Part shown: positions 39,542 through 51,800 of the stretch, one piece after another
Layout: each line of letters begins with the position of its first letter
Numbering within the stretch: position 1 is the stretch's first letter
NCBI GenBank assembly: GCA_965649825.1
Contig: OZ287700.1
Location: forward strand, 1,178,001-1,242,000
DNA from: Penicillus capitatus
Taxonomy: Eukaryota > Chlorophyta
DNA: 64,000 nucleotides
Reading direction: 5' to 3'
The notes under the pieces: generated by a model
Told to the model about the DNA's origin: nothing
Databases searched by the model: none
What the model saw: the letters and a program-made list of their open reading frames with translations, nothing else
Made by a program: the position numbers and the translations under genes

Positions 39542-41395
39542 TTATTTTTTGCCGCCGCGTTTTGAACCTCTTCCCACTCTCTTCTTTCGTAACGTCTTCT
39601 TTTTCTTCGTCTTCGGTTGCTCGGTGGCTTTTCCGTCGTCGCCATCCACAAGTGCTCTCTTCCTCTGGCCTTTGGTCTTCGGCACGTTCGCCTCGGCTTC
39701 TTCAAAAGCGTCTGGATCGAAGATGGGAAAGTCTTTCAGATGAGAATCCGTAGGGTCCACGAGGAAGAGGGTAAATCCGTGACCACAGGCGACTTGATGT
39801 GTATAGAGGCCTTCGAGAGCATCACACTATGGAAGACATGTGTGTGGAATCATCCATCGACCGTGCGATGGCCTGTTACCTTCTCCGGATTGGCGCAGCT
39901 TCGTTTGCCTTCGGATCCTTTGGCCAGTTCTCCATTCTTTGCCTGTCCCCAAAGAATCACGGACCTCTCAGCTGCCACAGCAAAGGTTCCTGGGCCACAT
40001 GACATATCGCGTATCTGAAAGCAAACGAGGGCGTTGTCAGAAAGTGCTGTGCTGAGATGCAGCAACCGTCCATCCTTGAAAGTCAATGAATGGACGCGGA
40101 TACATCTCGCAGTCACTGCTCGATGGTTTTCTATTGCCCCAGGAGTATAACATCCCACCCGCTGCTGTGCAGAATGTCGTCATGCCCCCCGCCGCCATCT
40201 GTCACGTCACCAACAGTGAGGATCACGTTGATCAGACATGCTTACAATGAGTTTCTTATGATCGAGGCGCACTCGACCTAGGAAGCCTTCGATCGGACGC
40301 GGCCGCCACTCGTCTTGCTGCACCGCATGACCTAGCCTTCCATAGTTTCCTGTCAGCGATTCCGTATCGTCATTAGCAGATGATTTCCATATCTGTCGTT
40401 TACCGTTTCCCCAAGTGTACGGAATTCCGTCAGAATCTACAGCCATAATATGATGATTTCCAGCCGCCACTTTGACGATCTCTCTCTTCTCTAACGCTTG
40501 GATGTGCTTCGGCGTAGGTTCCGGCTCGAACGCCATCTTGACCGAATCTAAGGCCGGCCCAGATGACGGCCACAACAGATCGCCTGTATCTGAGGCCTCG
40601 CACTTTCGCTCAAGTTGTATTCGTGACTCGATCCATCGCCCAATACACCATACTGTGGCGATCCTGCTGCATAGAGCTTTCCATCGCATAGCCAGACGGT
40701 GAACTCCGCTCCACACACTGCAGAGCGGCATTGAGTGACGATGGCCTGAATCGGTGTGAGCACATGGAGCTTGTCTTTCATTTTGAGCTCCCCTAATCCG
40801 CACTGCCCCGAGGCATTCGAGCCACAGGCATAGGACAATTCATTTTCCGTCACAAACACCGTGTGACTCTTTCCGCACGATCCAGAAATCACCTCCAGTT
40901 CAGAGAGGGCCTCCAAAACGGTCGGCTTCGATCGGTTCTCCGTATCGCCGTGACCCAACTGTCCTCTCTACAGAACGGAGGGACAGCTTCGCATTGGATA
41001 GAGCATCATCATCTTCACGTCATTTCTGCCCCACGTATAACAGAGTCCATTGATGTCGAGGGCCATACAATGACAGGCAGAAGGTCCGGCAGCGATGTGA
41101 CGTATCTTGACATCGAGTAAAGACTTGAGTCGATGCGGTTCAGGCAGATCAGGCCACTTGGTCTAGGAAAAAGAAAACGATCGGCCGGGACAAAAGACGG
41201 GCGATCGGTACGTCTTCCGATTCTCTCTTCTTGTTCGGCACTTTTCCTATCTGCCAAGCCACAGGAGACTCTCGAAAACGGTTCGTCAAAGCGTCGCCTC
41301 GGCGACAGACAACGACGCACCATGGCCCAGTCCGTGGCGCCGGCAAACAGCAGTTCGCCGCCGTTCCAGTTCTTCGGTGCGTCGCTCTCTGGCAT
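39542..41395 (-). CDS. RCC2: RCC2/TD-60-like RCC1-repeat protein
   Basis: Nine exons (41395-41321, 41250-41212, 41162-41019, 40967-40604, 40547-40404, 40349-40246, 40198-40067, 40014-39880, 39826-39542) encode 473 residues. RCC1 repeats form a seven-bladed propeller; RCC2 binds small GTPases and acts at centromeres and in cell spreading in animals. The N-terminal LLFAGATDWAMIG matches the RCC2 GGTNWDLIG motif, and CYTWGRNDRGQLGHGDT, LYAAGSPQYGVLGDG, PYTWGNGNYGRLGHAVQQDE, LYSWGNRK and VILWGQAKNGEL are successive repeats. The C-terminal tail is lysine-rich, likely a nuclear signal. All introns are 47-70 nt. Confidence 0.9.
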
Positions 41396-41609
41396 GGCGT
41401 CGTTATTCGTCGGCGTCAAAGCGACGGGCTCTTACGAAGACAGAAATGACGAGATGGAATGCATCACGAAATTGCGGCGGATGATTCCCAATGCGACGAC
41501 ACGATCAGCAGTCAATGACGACAAACTGGCAGGTCGCATAGACTTAGGCCATCTATCTCACTCGACCCATCCGGACGGTGAGACTTCTAATCTCATGAAT
41601 TGCTGTTGA
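41394..41609 (+). CDS. Possible small protein overlapping the RCC2 start codon
   Basis: A 71-residue plus-strand frame (MASLFVGVKATG at the start) whose ATG lies within the same CATG as the RCC2 start on the other strand. The amino-acid content looks protein-like (charged helix around MECITKLRRMIP), but there is no family match I can name and the same DNA would have to be the RCC2 promoter. It could equally be chance. Confidence 0.27.
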   Translation: MASLFVGVKATGSYEDRNDEMECITKLRRMIPNATTRSAVNDDKLAGRIDLGHLSHSTHPDGETSNLMNCC

Positions 41610-42491
41610 TCCAGACGTCGCGTCGCGTAGATACGATACAAGTGAAGAGATGAAAAGCAATCTGCCTAAAACGCAATCGTTTATTTACGTTCGGCGCAGT
41701 AATCTGCCGGGATGCGGTTTTTGTGTTTTGGCGAGGCAGAGCGAGATCGACGCGTGCGGCGACTCCTGACGTCGTTCTCGCAGTCACATCATTGCCGTCT
41801 TTTCACGATAGTCCGTCGAGACGCTACCGTTCATGTCATCATTATCTCGACAGAAGAAAAACAAAAAGTCGACTGAGACCCACATCCAGATGGCGAGACG
41901 ATATCTCAAGACTCAGCCAGGAGAAGCATCCAATTAAAAGCGATCCTTAAAACCCCGACCTTCATCATTCTCTCTCTCGCTCTCACACTTTTCTACACGA
42001 TCCACCTGAGAGTCGGGAACAGACTGTCACTCATGACCATTTCTGGTCACTCTTTGTGCAAGGAATCGTTGTGTGAGCACCACCTCACTTGTGACAGAGC
42101 CGACACTCGCGAATAGCATACATTTCACATGTCCCAGTGGCCCCCCGGGACTCTTTGGGTCTTGTTCATTCGTTCTTCTCTAACGAACTGAGAACGAACC
42201 GGGTTCACTGAAACTTAAAGATGATCCATGACTGAGAGTAAAGAGAAATAAACATACGCACAAAGGTCGAGTCTAAATAGAATGCAGTTTCCATGAAAGG
42301 CTCCCCCAGTCAAAGCTCAGTACTTATTTGCAGTCGGTGCATGAAAAGTCAGTCAAGTAAGCATGTGGCTGTTGTTGTTGCTGTTCTTTATCAAAGAGTT
42401 ATCCGACCGAATCCACTGCCTGTCTGTCATATCAATCAATGGTGTTCCGTCTGACTTCCCACACTCCATTATTAAAAGAACAAAGAACAAA
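41610..42491. other. Gap between small frame and lipase
   Basis: No convincing gene in 882 nt. One GTCACATCA octamer copy lies near 41783-41791, and a CT-rich stretch with TCACACTTTT near 41965-41993. Confidence 0.4.
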
Positions 42492-45383
42492 CTAGAAATC
42501 ACCTCTCCGATCCATAACATCCCTGAGAGATTCTATTGAGAAATAAGGAAAGTGATCTTTGATCATAGAAAGAGAGAGGAGAATTCCTTCTTGCATCAAA
42601 TCTCTCCCAGATATCCAAACCGCTTCGAATATTCGTTTCTGGGCAGTTCTTGACGTCACGCCTTGTTTTTTCGTTGGACGCAAGAGAACGATCTTTCCTG
42701 GTATAATGAACTCTCGAGCGTTGGAAAAATCCTCTGTGTCTGTTGCGCGTACAGCTGCTCTGTATTTTCTAAATGCATCTAATGGCTCTCCATCTACTTG
42801 CTCTGGTGTAAAAAACAATTCATCTTCCGTCCTCTTAGCATTGAACAGGCCAAAGAACAGGACATTCATTTTGCTCCTTCGACACAGCGTCGCAGCACGA
42901 ACCTACATAGCAGAGCAATCGATACAGGATAGATAGACCTTCAAAGAGTGAAATGGCGGCTACCATTTGGTCTCTTAGACGCTCAACAGTTCTGACACTT
43001 ATTCGTGGAACAATGTCCTTTCCATGAACAAGGCTGTAGCAGAAAGGGGACATAGCGGTGGCCAGTTCAGGGCTCATCGTACACCCGGGAGGCGAAATAG
43101 CAAAACACTCGATTTTGCGATGTGGAAATCTAGGCAACACACAGACATACATGTCTGGCGTCTCCATGCGATCAAGATTTCACCTGCTCTTTAGTAAGAG
43201 AGTTGCTAATGATACCACTCCAGCGCCAAGGCTGTGGCCTGTCATGACGAATTTCCATCTTTCCATGTCAGGAAGAGACATTCCAGCATTGCTCGCTGCC
43301 AATTGAAAAGACCCCGTTTCCAAGAACTCCAGCATTCCAACGCTTTGCATATTGTGAATTAATCCGCGGGCGCTTCGCAGCATTCCCGAATGTACAGAAA
43401 CATCTGGAAGACATCCTGCTCTGCTTGGATCGAATCCTCGTAAATCTGCTAACAACTGGTTCACTTCGGTGGCTTCCTCTTGGTTAAGTGGTTCAGGATG
43501 GATTAGAAAATCTGTTACTAGGTCACTCCAACTCCATGTCCCGCGGACGGCCACGACGACTGCCTTATCATCATGGTCCAGTGCAACGAAATAGGGTAGA
43601 TGACCAGCCAATACATCCTCGTGGCTCCTGTACAAGATGTTCTCTTTCTGAAACCCATAACGCAAGACTGCCTCTTCGTTCAATCTCTGTCTAAGGCTTG
43701 GTCCTCTGTTTGAGCCATTTGGTGACCGGACTTGATTCCCGGCTAAAGAAAAGGAATGAACGGAGCTGCGTGGCGCTGCGTGGATGCACAGGCCGAAGAA
43801 ACGACCAAAAACATCCATCATGCGCTTCCCAGATGCCAAATACAATAAAGCGCCATAAGAAGCCAATGCATAGCGATGATATAAGTGCATTCTTTCTAAT
43901 GTCATATAGTCAACTTTCTGGGAATGATTTAAAGCTTCTTCTGGACAACCCGATGACGGTATGAGGACAGGGCCAGAGAAATCATCACCCCACGACAACA
44001 TCGTCTCAACGGAAGACCCTCCATCGGACAACCGTGCTTGATGTATCTGAATCTCATCCATACCGTCTTCCTCTGCCTCTCCCACCTGAACGGCCGGTGG
44101 AGATTCCCTGTTCGAGAACTGATCTGGACTGTAAGACGGGACAGATTCAGCATGACCACACGAATCTGGGTTCGAGAGCGTCTCGTGAGATGCGCGTTCA
44201 AAATCGTCCATCTCTTGAATGGCCGCAGTGTTCTCGTATCTCAGCGTACTCAAATCGACATCGAAATCAATAGACGCTGTGCGACGGTGACGTGGTCCGA
44301 GTCTCTGCTGCACTTCTTGGTCAAACTGGATGTTCTCTTCGTCTATAGGTTCGAACGGTAAGGGCAGAAGCTGTGGCAGAATTCCGGAAGATGGCTGGCC
44401 TTCATCGATGTTCGCTTCTTCGGCTTGCTGGACTTCTTCCTCTCTGATCTCCCCTTGTTCCATCATATCCATGACGGCATCTTCGGAGACTGTTGTGAGT
44501 TTTGTTGAGCGCAACTCGATGTACTGTTGTGTGTTGTCTTCCCGTGTTCTGTTATTCGCTCTTCCATTCAAGACTCCTGCTGCATCGTCCAATGTGGCTA
44601 GATACGTTGGCAAGGATTCGCCATCTGTTTGGCATTGATGCCTTAAAAAGCTCTGCCTCTTGGCCGCCAAGACCATGGAGGCCAATGTATCTGTCGCTGA
44701 AAAACTCATCGGATTGAAGAATCGCTCGAAGACGAGTGCCATTCGAGCAAGAGATTCGCTTTCGTTCCGATCAAATCCTCCACAGCAACACCAGTTCACA
44801 CACCTCACACCATCACGCCTCAGTCAGGAACATTGTCTCGGCTAAAGAACTGGATGCACCTGATGCGTCTCTTCCATTGAAGAACAGAGTTCTTCGGAAA
44901 GGCTTGATAGGAGATGATGAAAAGGCAGACATAGAGAAGTATGATGACCCAGGTTGATACAATAACAGCTTGCATGAGTATGTTCAGTTCAGATGTCTCT
45001 TTTAGGCATTCTGGCTTTTCGATAAAGACCAGATACGTACCATAGCCTATGATGCCAATCTTCATGAGAAAATTGACCGTTAGCACATACATCACGATCT
45101 CAACGCACACCCGTGACGACGGTTGGAGAATTGAACCCTTTAGTCCGTTTCTTATGATCAGAATGTCGCTGATCGTGGAGATAAAGGTGCTAAAAAGCAA
45201 GCATGCCATAAAAATAGCCAATTCTTTGCAGTCTTTCGGTTGGCTGTATGAGAGGGCAATAATGGAGAAAACAATGAGTAAAAGCAGCCAAGCACCATGG
45301 AAGAGTGCTCCCAGAAATCCAATGGCAGGCAAATCGTCACTCGCCAGCGCCCATTGACGCCCACACAGTGAAAGACTCGGCAT
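42492..45383 (-). CDS. sn1-specific diacylglycerol lipase-like membrane lipase
   Basis: Four exons (45383-44860, 44803-43184, 43129-42907, 42833-42492) encode 902 residues. The N-terminus has four hydrophobic spans starting near AIGFLGALFHGAWLLLLIVFS, as in diacylglycerol lipases alpha and beta. A long acidic, low-complexity insert follows, then a class 3 lipase domain: YHRYALASYGALLYL, AVVVAVRGTWSWSDLVTDFL and the nucleophile elbow VMTGHSLGAG, then CFAISPPGC and HGKDIVPR with the probable catalytic residues. It should release 2-monoacylglycerol and a fatty acid at the membrane. The topology plus lipase order fits DAGL better than soluble class 3 lipases. The 1.6-kb second exon is long for this genome. 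Confidence 0.88.
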
Positions 45384-45576
45384 CCTCTGGCAAAACACAG
45401 TCCAGACCTAGAAACCTCGACGCCGCAGCGGAACAGACTCTTTGTTGTCTGGCGCCACACACACGCTTCAGAAGACAGAAATCTTTATCAAGGCGTCTTC
45501 CATGGACATCAAAGCGCACTACTCGACCACGTGGTTGAATTGACGTGTCAATGACAACGAACGCGTAAATGGCATC

Positions 45577-47365
45577 ATGCGCGCTCTGGCCCCACGCGGA
45601 CCGCCATGGATGGCACGATGCACAGAACTCGCGAAAGAGTAAGAGATGATATGGATACCTTGCACGAATGAAAAGGCAGCTGCGTGTAGTTGGTTGGAAG
45701 AGACGGCTGTGCGTTGTCAGTGGAGTCGATGGTTCGCAAAAAAGATCCGTCGAAAGAAAGGACCGGTCGAACCGCTAAGCGACACACCGAACAGTGTCGC
45801 CGCGCTCATGAGCGAACGTCCGATCCCTGATGATATGGATGTGCGCGATGTATGGGATCGAACGGCCTATAGGAAGGAAAGACAACTCGAAAGGCTCGCG
45901 GTACGATCGACTGCGCACCGCGCAATGCCATCTCGCCTGTTGCGTAGAATTTCGAATCGACGACACGGTTTACAAAGGAAGGGTCCATCGACGGAGTCAG
46001 CGACGGCGCAATGGAGAATGATCTCATCTCGTCAAATGCATCTCCTGAACTGAAGGCAACAGATGTGTGTCGGTAGGAATGGCCATAGACGACGGTAGTA
46101 ATGAAGACGGATGTGTCATAGGTACTACACCCTGGAGAAAGGATACATTCAAGAAGCATTCCGAGAATTTTACAAGTTCGCCGGTGAGGATGGCAAACAT
46201 GACTTGCCGGCAAGAGGATGCAAAGCACTGTACAAAGACGTTCGGGTAAGACAGTACACATGGCCTGCCTCTAACGATGCCTTAGATGACGGGACTGGCA
46301 TCTGTCTTGAACCGTGAGTGCATGCACAAACTGCGAGAGCGTCTAACGGATGAGAAACCGTTGCGGATCTGGCTGGATGGCAAGAGTGGATCAGGAAAGA
46401 GCATCGCTCTGGTTTCCCTTGTAGAATGGGCCAGACAGAACAGCTGGTTCATTGCAGTGCCCCTTCTCTTTGCTTCCTCCTGCATTTGGTTTGCAGGTTG
46501 GTGCTGTATCTGCCGTCCGCCTTGTCACTGGTTTCGGACTATTTCTACATAAAGAGACCCGGCGACTCGGAGATGTATGATACAATAGTCGCCGCCAAAG
46601 AGATCTTAAAAAGCGTCTATGCTGTCTACGGAGGCGAATCTGGATCCCTCTCCGCTCTTTCGAGAACGCAGACAGAGACAACGGAACGCGATTTAGGTCA
46701 GACATTGGAAGACGTGTGCAAAATCGGTATGTCTAGTGGAGATCCGGTAAGCATCGACCCCCTTATTAGGGTACGTCTTTCCGTACCGTACGATCTAGGC
46801 TGTCGTATGCGATGCCGTCACCCAACTGCTGCGCGAATTTCTCTACGGAGATCACGGCGTCGAAAAACTCGTCGCTGTTGACGATTATAACGCACTGTAC
46901 TGGAAGACGCAGTACTACAGATGGAAGAACGAGCGGCACAAAGTCATGATCCCCGCGGAAAATGTCACGCTGGTAATGCCCAAACGTTTTTCGACGCAAA
47001 CGATCCAGGCGTCGTTCTTGCCACAGAGCAAAGCTTTTCGCGAGTTGCATGAGAGCGATGCGTTACAGAGCCATGTCGTTGTATCTCCGACAGCTTCCGG
47101 CGGCATCCCGCAACGCATCTGGATACCGAATGCCGATCGCTTCGAGTCTTTGTCAATTCCGCCGTTCACCGAGGTGATGCGTCAGTCGTTGCTCATATCG
47201 CTTTGCCAACAGTCGTGGTATCGACAGGACGAGATGGCTTGCGTCCTCTGCTACTACTGGCAACAGCAACTCATTCAGGCCGTTCATCCGCACAGCATGA
47301 AGCGACTCTTTTTTGTTACTGGTGGCAACATGCACGATTTGAAGCGTGCCCTCTCAACGCTGTGA
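45577..47365 (+). CDS. DAP3: Mitochondrial ribosomal protein mS29 (DAP3)
   Basis: Seven exons (45577-45638, 45690-45900, 45948-46072, 46122-46245, 46286-46446, 46497-46746, 46799-47365) encode 499 residues. mS29/DAP3 is a GTP-binding P-loop protein of the mitochondrial small subunit. The P-loop is IWLDGKSGSGKS, followed by WARQNSWLVLYLPSALSLV, the Walker B-like KLVAVDDYNALYW and the C-terminal PPFTEVMRQSLL region. The N-terminus is basic, consistent with mitochondrial targeting. The small exons 1-3 were joined by reading phase and are less certain than exons 4-7. Confidence 0.87.
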
Positions 47366-48828
47366 ACGCTTCTCTAACTGTAACGTGAAATCTACATGAG
47401 CTTGAACTTGCGATGAACGGACCATGCGCTGCTCTATTTTATCGTCTGAACAGTCGACGTCCACAGTTCTTTGGTCTTTTCTTTCAGTCGTTTCACGTGT
47501 GTGTCTTTTTCGCGCAGGCCATCCCATTAGCCGTGTGGTTTTTCGTGATTCGCGTATTGAGTCCTGACAGAAGTTTCTCATTCGATTCTCACGGGAGTCA
47601 GAAAATAACAACTTCTCGCTGTCGCGATTTCTGAAGTCTGCTGCCTGGCGTTATTCGTTTGTGCGACGAATTAGCGCATCACCTGCTTTTCAGTTTCTGC
47701 AACTGTCGCTTAATTGAACGCAGTCCGCGTGTATATATACCTGACAAGGTCGCGGCAATATTTTATTGTGACCGTCAGCGTATCGACCAGAAGTCCTTTT
47801 TGAAGTACGAACTGTTTTCGCATCGCTCAAAGGTTCAGCTGTTGGGGACAAGGCGTAACCAACGACACGCCGTCCGCAATTTGACATTGAGACATTCCGT
47901 CTTAACCTTATTGGAACACGCCGTCAAATACATACACTACGCGCTGCACGCTGTTCGTTTTTGAAGAGAGGTCAGAGAATAGCCGAACTTTGTTGCCCCG
48001 CCTCGACCACGTTCTGTCGCCTTCTGTTCGCTTGGAGTTCCGGCATTTCATTCGGTTTTGAAGTAGTCCGTGTCATTCCACCTAGTCCCGAGCTCCTACC
48101 CGTGACTGACTGCTTCTCGTCACGTTCACTGTTCTTCTTCCACTCTGCCAGACAGTACAACACTTTGAACAGCGAGTAAGATATGGCACATATGGCTTGG
48201 GGCCTCGTACCAACCGTACCTTTTGACTTTTCCTTGGTAGCACATTATTCACGTGTTATCCTATTCACCCCACGTACGTAAAGCGCATACGCGTGTAGTC
48301 AGGCGTATCAATTGTTGAAGGCGTTGGTTTCCATCGATTCTCCTGTTTGGATAATTTCGTGTTGAGCGTCGTCTGTGTCTAACCATTGTGTGTCTTTCAG
48401 TTAGTTTCAGATTTCGAGGGGTCGGTCGGAGAAAAGCGGTCGCGGTTGAGTCGTGCGCACTGCAAGTTTGAATACCTTCGACTGAGGAGTACATTACGTT
48501 TCTTGGAAGCATCGACCATTTACCCCAAGGCAGAGCCGTTGAGGTTGGTGTGAACCACGGTCGTGAAAAGCGTATTGGATAACCACCGGGGAAAGAATAT
48601 GGTATTTGGTATGCGATCCAAAAAATCGCAGAAAAAGAAAGGGACGTCGCGCTCCATGTGCGCATCAAAGTAAGAAATGCCCCACCTAGAAGCTCCTCAA
48701 ACCCTACAGCTGCTTGCTGTCTGGCCACTCAACGGAGCGGCCACATTTTTGTTTCTGCTGCGATACATGGGAAAGGGCAGCTGTGATGAAGCTGTGTTTG
48801 TCTTAGGCCGACGACACGTTCACGGGAA
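47366..48828. other. Gene-poor gap upstream of kinesin-7
   Basis: A 1.46-kb stretch with T-rich tracts and no frame I would call a gene. It should hold the mS29 3' end and the kinesin promoter. I looked for tRNA and snRNA signatures on both strands and found none. Confidence 0.4.
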
Positions 48829-51800
48829 ATGGACAGATGTAATGATAGTGCAAGATCAGCCGCCCGCGGCACACGAAGCGTTTCCCGTCCCACTGGGCGT
48901 GACAGCATGAGAAATCCAAGAAGCAAGGGTGAAGGGTCAGGGTCCATGCGGATATCCCGACCGCCGCCAGCACGATCCTTCCGTAAAGAAACATCGGCAC
49001 CACCAGGGCCCAGCAAGAGTCGCGATGGATCGACATCAGGAATCCGAGTGACCGTCCGTTTTCGACCATTGAAGTATAGCATACCTGCTGCATCTCATTA
49101 CGATCCCAGTCAACCGCGTGGCCTTTTTACAGCCGAACAGAGCGCTCGAGAGGCGATACAGCCGTCTGGGGTGTGGACGAAGACAACAATGTCGGCCGTT
49201 ACCAGAGAGGCGCTTTCTCTCCAAAATACCACTACGATACCGTGTTCACCGAGGACAAAGATAACCAGTCCGTTTACGAAAACGTTGCCAAAGAGGTATT
49301 ATACCCATGACGTCCATGTGAGATGCACTGAGATGTGGTGGATGGCATAGATCGTCGAAACAGCTATGGGAGGCGTAAATGGAACGGTGTTCGCATACGG
49401 CGTAACGAGCAGTGGAAAGACGCATACGATGATGGGCAATGACGAGGAAAGCGGACTTGTACCGCGCACTATTCAACACGTTTTCGATCTGATCGAACAG
49501 CATCCCGACAAAGAATACCTTCTCCGTCTCTCGATGTTGGAAATCTATAACGAGGTTGGATCCATGCAGATGGAAGGCCCCCTCTTACAACACCTCATCC
49601 CATGTACCAGGAGTTGAACGACTTATTGGATCCCGCCCGTCGAAACTTGAAAGTCCGTGAGGACAGGACCAAAGGCGTCCACGTTGACGGACTGACCGAC
49701 GTTGTACTGGAATCCGTCGACCAGGCGCTTTGCCTAATCAACAAAGGAATCAAGAATCGACAAGTAAGTGTGTTCAATGCCTGTCTTGTCCCGAGTGTGT
49801 TCATGTTGTTTGGCGTGTGTTCAGGTTAGCGCCACAAATCACAATGAGGGGTCAAGTCGTAGTCATACATTGTGCAGGATATCTGTCGAGACCCATGACA
49901 GATGTGCGGGAAGAGGCGGACGAACGTTGTCTTTCCTCAATTTGATTGATCTAGCTGGATCAGAAAGTGCGCGTGCGGCAAAATCTAAAGGGCACAGGAT
50001 GGAAGGGAGCTTCATCAACAAATCCTTGCTCACACTAGGGACAGTTATTCACAAGTTGAGCGAGGCCAAGAAGAAGAGTCACATTCCATTTAGAGATAGC
50101 AAGTTGACGCGCTTATTGCAAAGCTCTTTGACGGGGAATGGTTCAAAAATGGCTGTCATCTGCTGCGTGACCCCTTCATCTGCTCAAGCTGAGGAGACAG
50201 AGAACACACTCAAATTTGCTGAGAGGGCCAAAAAGGTCAAAATCAAGCGTTCAAAGAACGAGATGATGGATTCAAAGTCAGAAATCGCTCAACTTCATCG
50301 CGTGATCGCAGATCTGAAAACCCAACTCAAAGAGATGTCAGAAAAAGCGGCGACCCAACCTCCGCAATCTGCTGTTCCAGACCCTCTGCTCCAAGAAGAG
50401 CTGGTCAAGGCGAAGGAAAGGCTAGAGGAAGAGCTCAGGGCAAGAATTAAGAGGGAAGAAGAGCGTCAAGCACTTGAAGCCACCATCAAAAGACTAACAC
50501 GCCTGATACTGCATTCCACTCGAGCTCAAACCGGAAACATGTACGGCAGACACACTCTTCTGTCGAGCAGAGATTTATGACGGCGGTGTGTTGCTTGTTA
50601 GGATTCCTCACGCCAAAATGCATAGGTCCCACAGCTTCGATGCGCTTAAAGCAAAATCGGCAATGGAGTCTTTTTCGCTGATGAGCACTGAGAGCGTCGT
50701 CATCCATCCAGAGTTCCCAACTTCGCTGCCGGAGGAAATCTCAGAGATGAAATCGTTCTCTTCTGAAACCGTGCCTTCCATAAATCCAGGTAACGATCCA
50801 TCACCCTACCTGTCCCTCTTTCCACGATATCCATTCATTGTGTCGCATTTGAGACACGCCTCTCACATCGTCGTCGGCTGAGATTGTTTTTCTCTTATGA
50901 TTTTCAGTGAATGATATCACTCCTGTTGCACATGAACGTCGAACATCGTTTTCGGCGCCAATGATTAGAAGTCCAGCGTCGAGCCACCTTGCTCTTCCAG
51001 GGAACCCGTCGCCTGACAAGGAAGCGCTAACGGAAAACGAATTCCTGAGAAAGCAATTGAACATCGTCAGACAATGTGTCGCTGAGAGAGAAAAGGAGCT
51101 CATCATTAGAGTACGGCATCGTCCATTCGGATTTCATGCACTCAAGCATTGTCTCCCTTGCAGCACCGAGAGTCTACCGAGCTTCGAAGACGACTCGCGT
51201 CTTATGAAAGCTCCAATCCATCGACAGCGAGATCACATGTGGCCGAGGACGACGCAAATACCCAATCATTGGAGTACTCGGTAGACATATGCCGCATTTA
51301 TGGACACGCTCTTATTTTGTTTCGCTTGTCAGTTGCTGGAAGCTGACCGCGGCGTTCTTGAAGAATCGCTGATTGCAGCAAAGAAAGATAAAGATCGTTT
51401 GACCACGGAATTGTTGAGAGCAAAGAATGAATTAAAAAGAACCAAGAAAAGGCTACAAGAATACGAGGGGAGCAACGAAATGCCTCAATACTCAGCAGAA
51501 AAGGTACGCTCTCCCCACATCAACGTGTCCATCCACACGCACTCACTCACCTCTGTTCTTCGTGTTAGCTTTTCCGGGCCGGTTCTTCGGAAAATGTTCC
51601 AATGAGTCCAACTGGCAGTGCATCCACGGTTGAGACTGGAGTGTCGGACAATATGGTCAGTCCCGGCCGAAATTCGGACGAAAGACCACCGCGGCATCCG
51701 CAGCACCAAGTTCAAGTTACAGGGTACGTTTCTGTTAGTTGGCAGCGTGTATCAGAGCAGAGAGGGTGTGTTTGATGCAGAGCCGTGTATGAACAGTTGG

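Noticed and set aside
48261-48728. 155-residue minus-strand frame upstream of the kinesin
   Set aside because: No motif, low-complexity composition and no linkable exons; probably chance.
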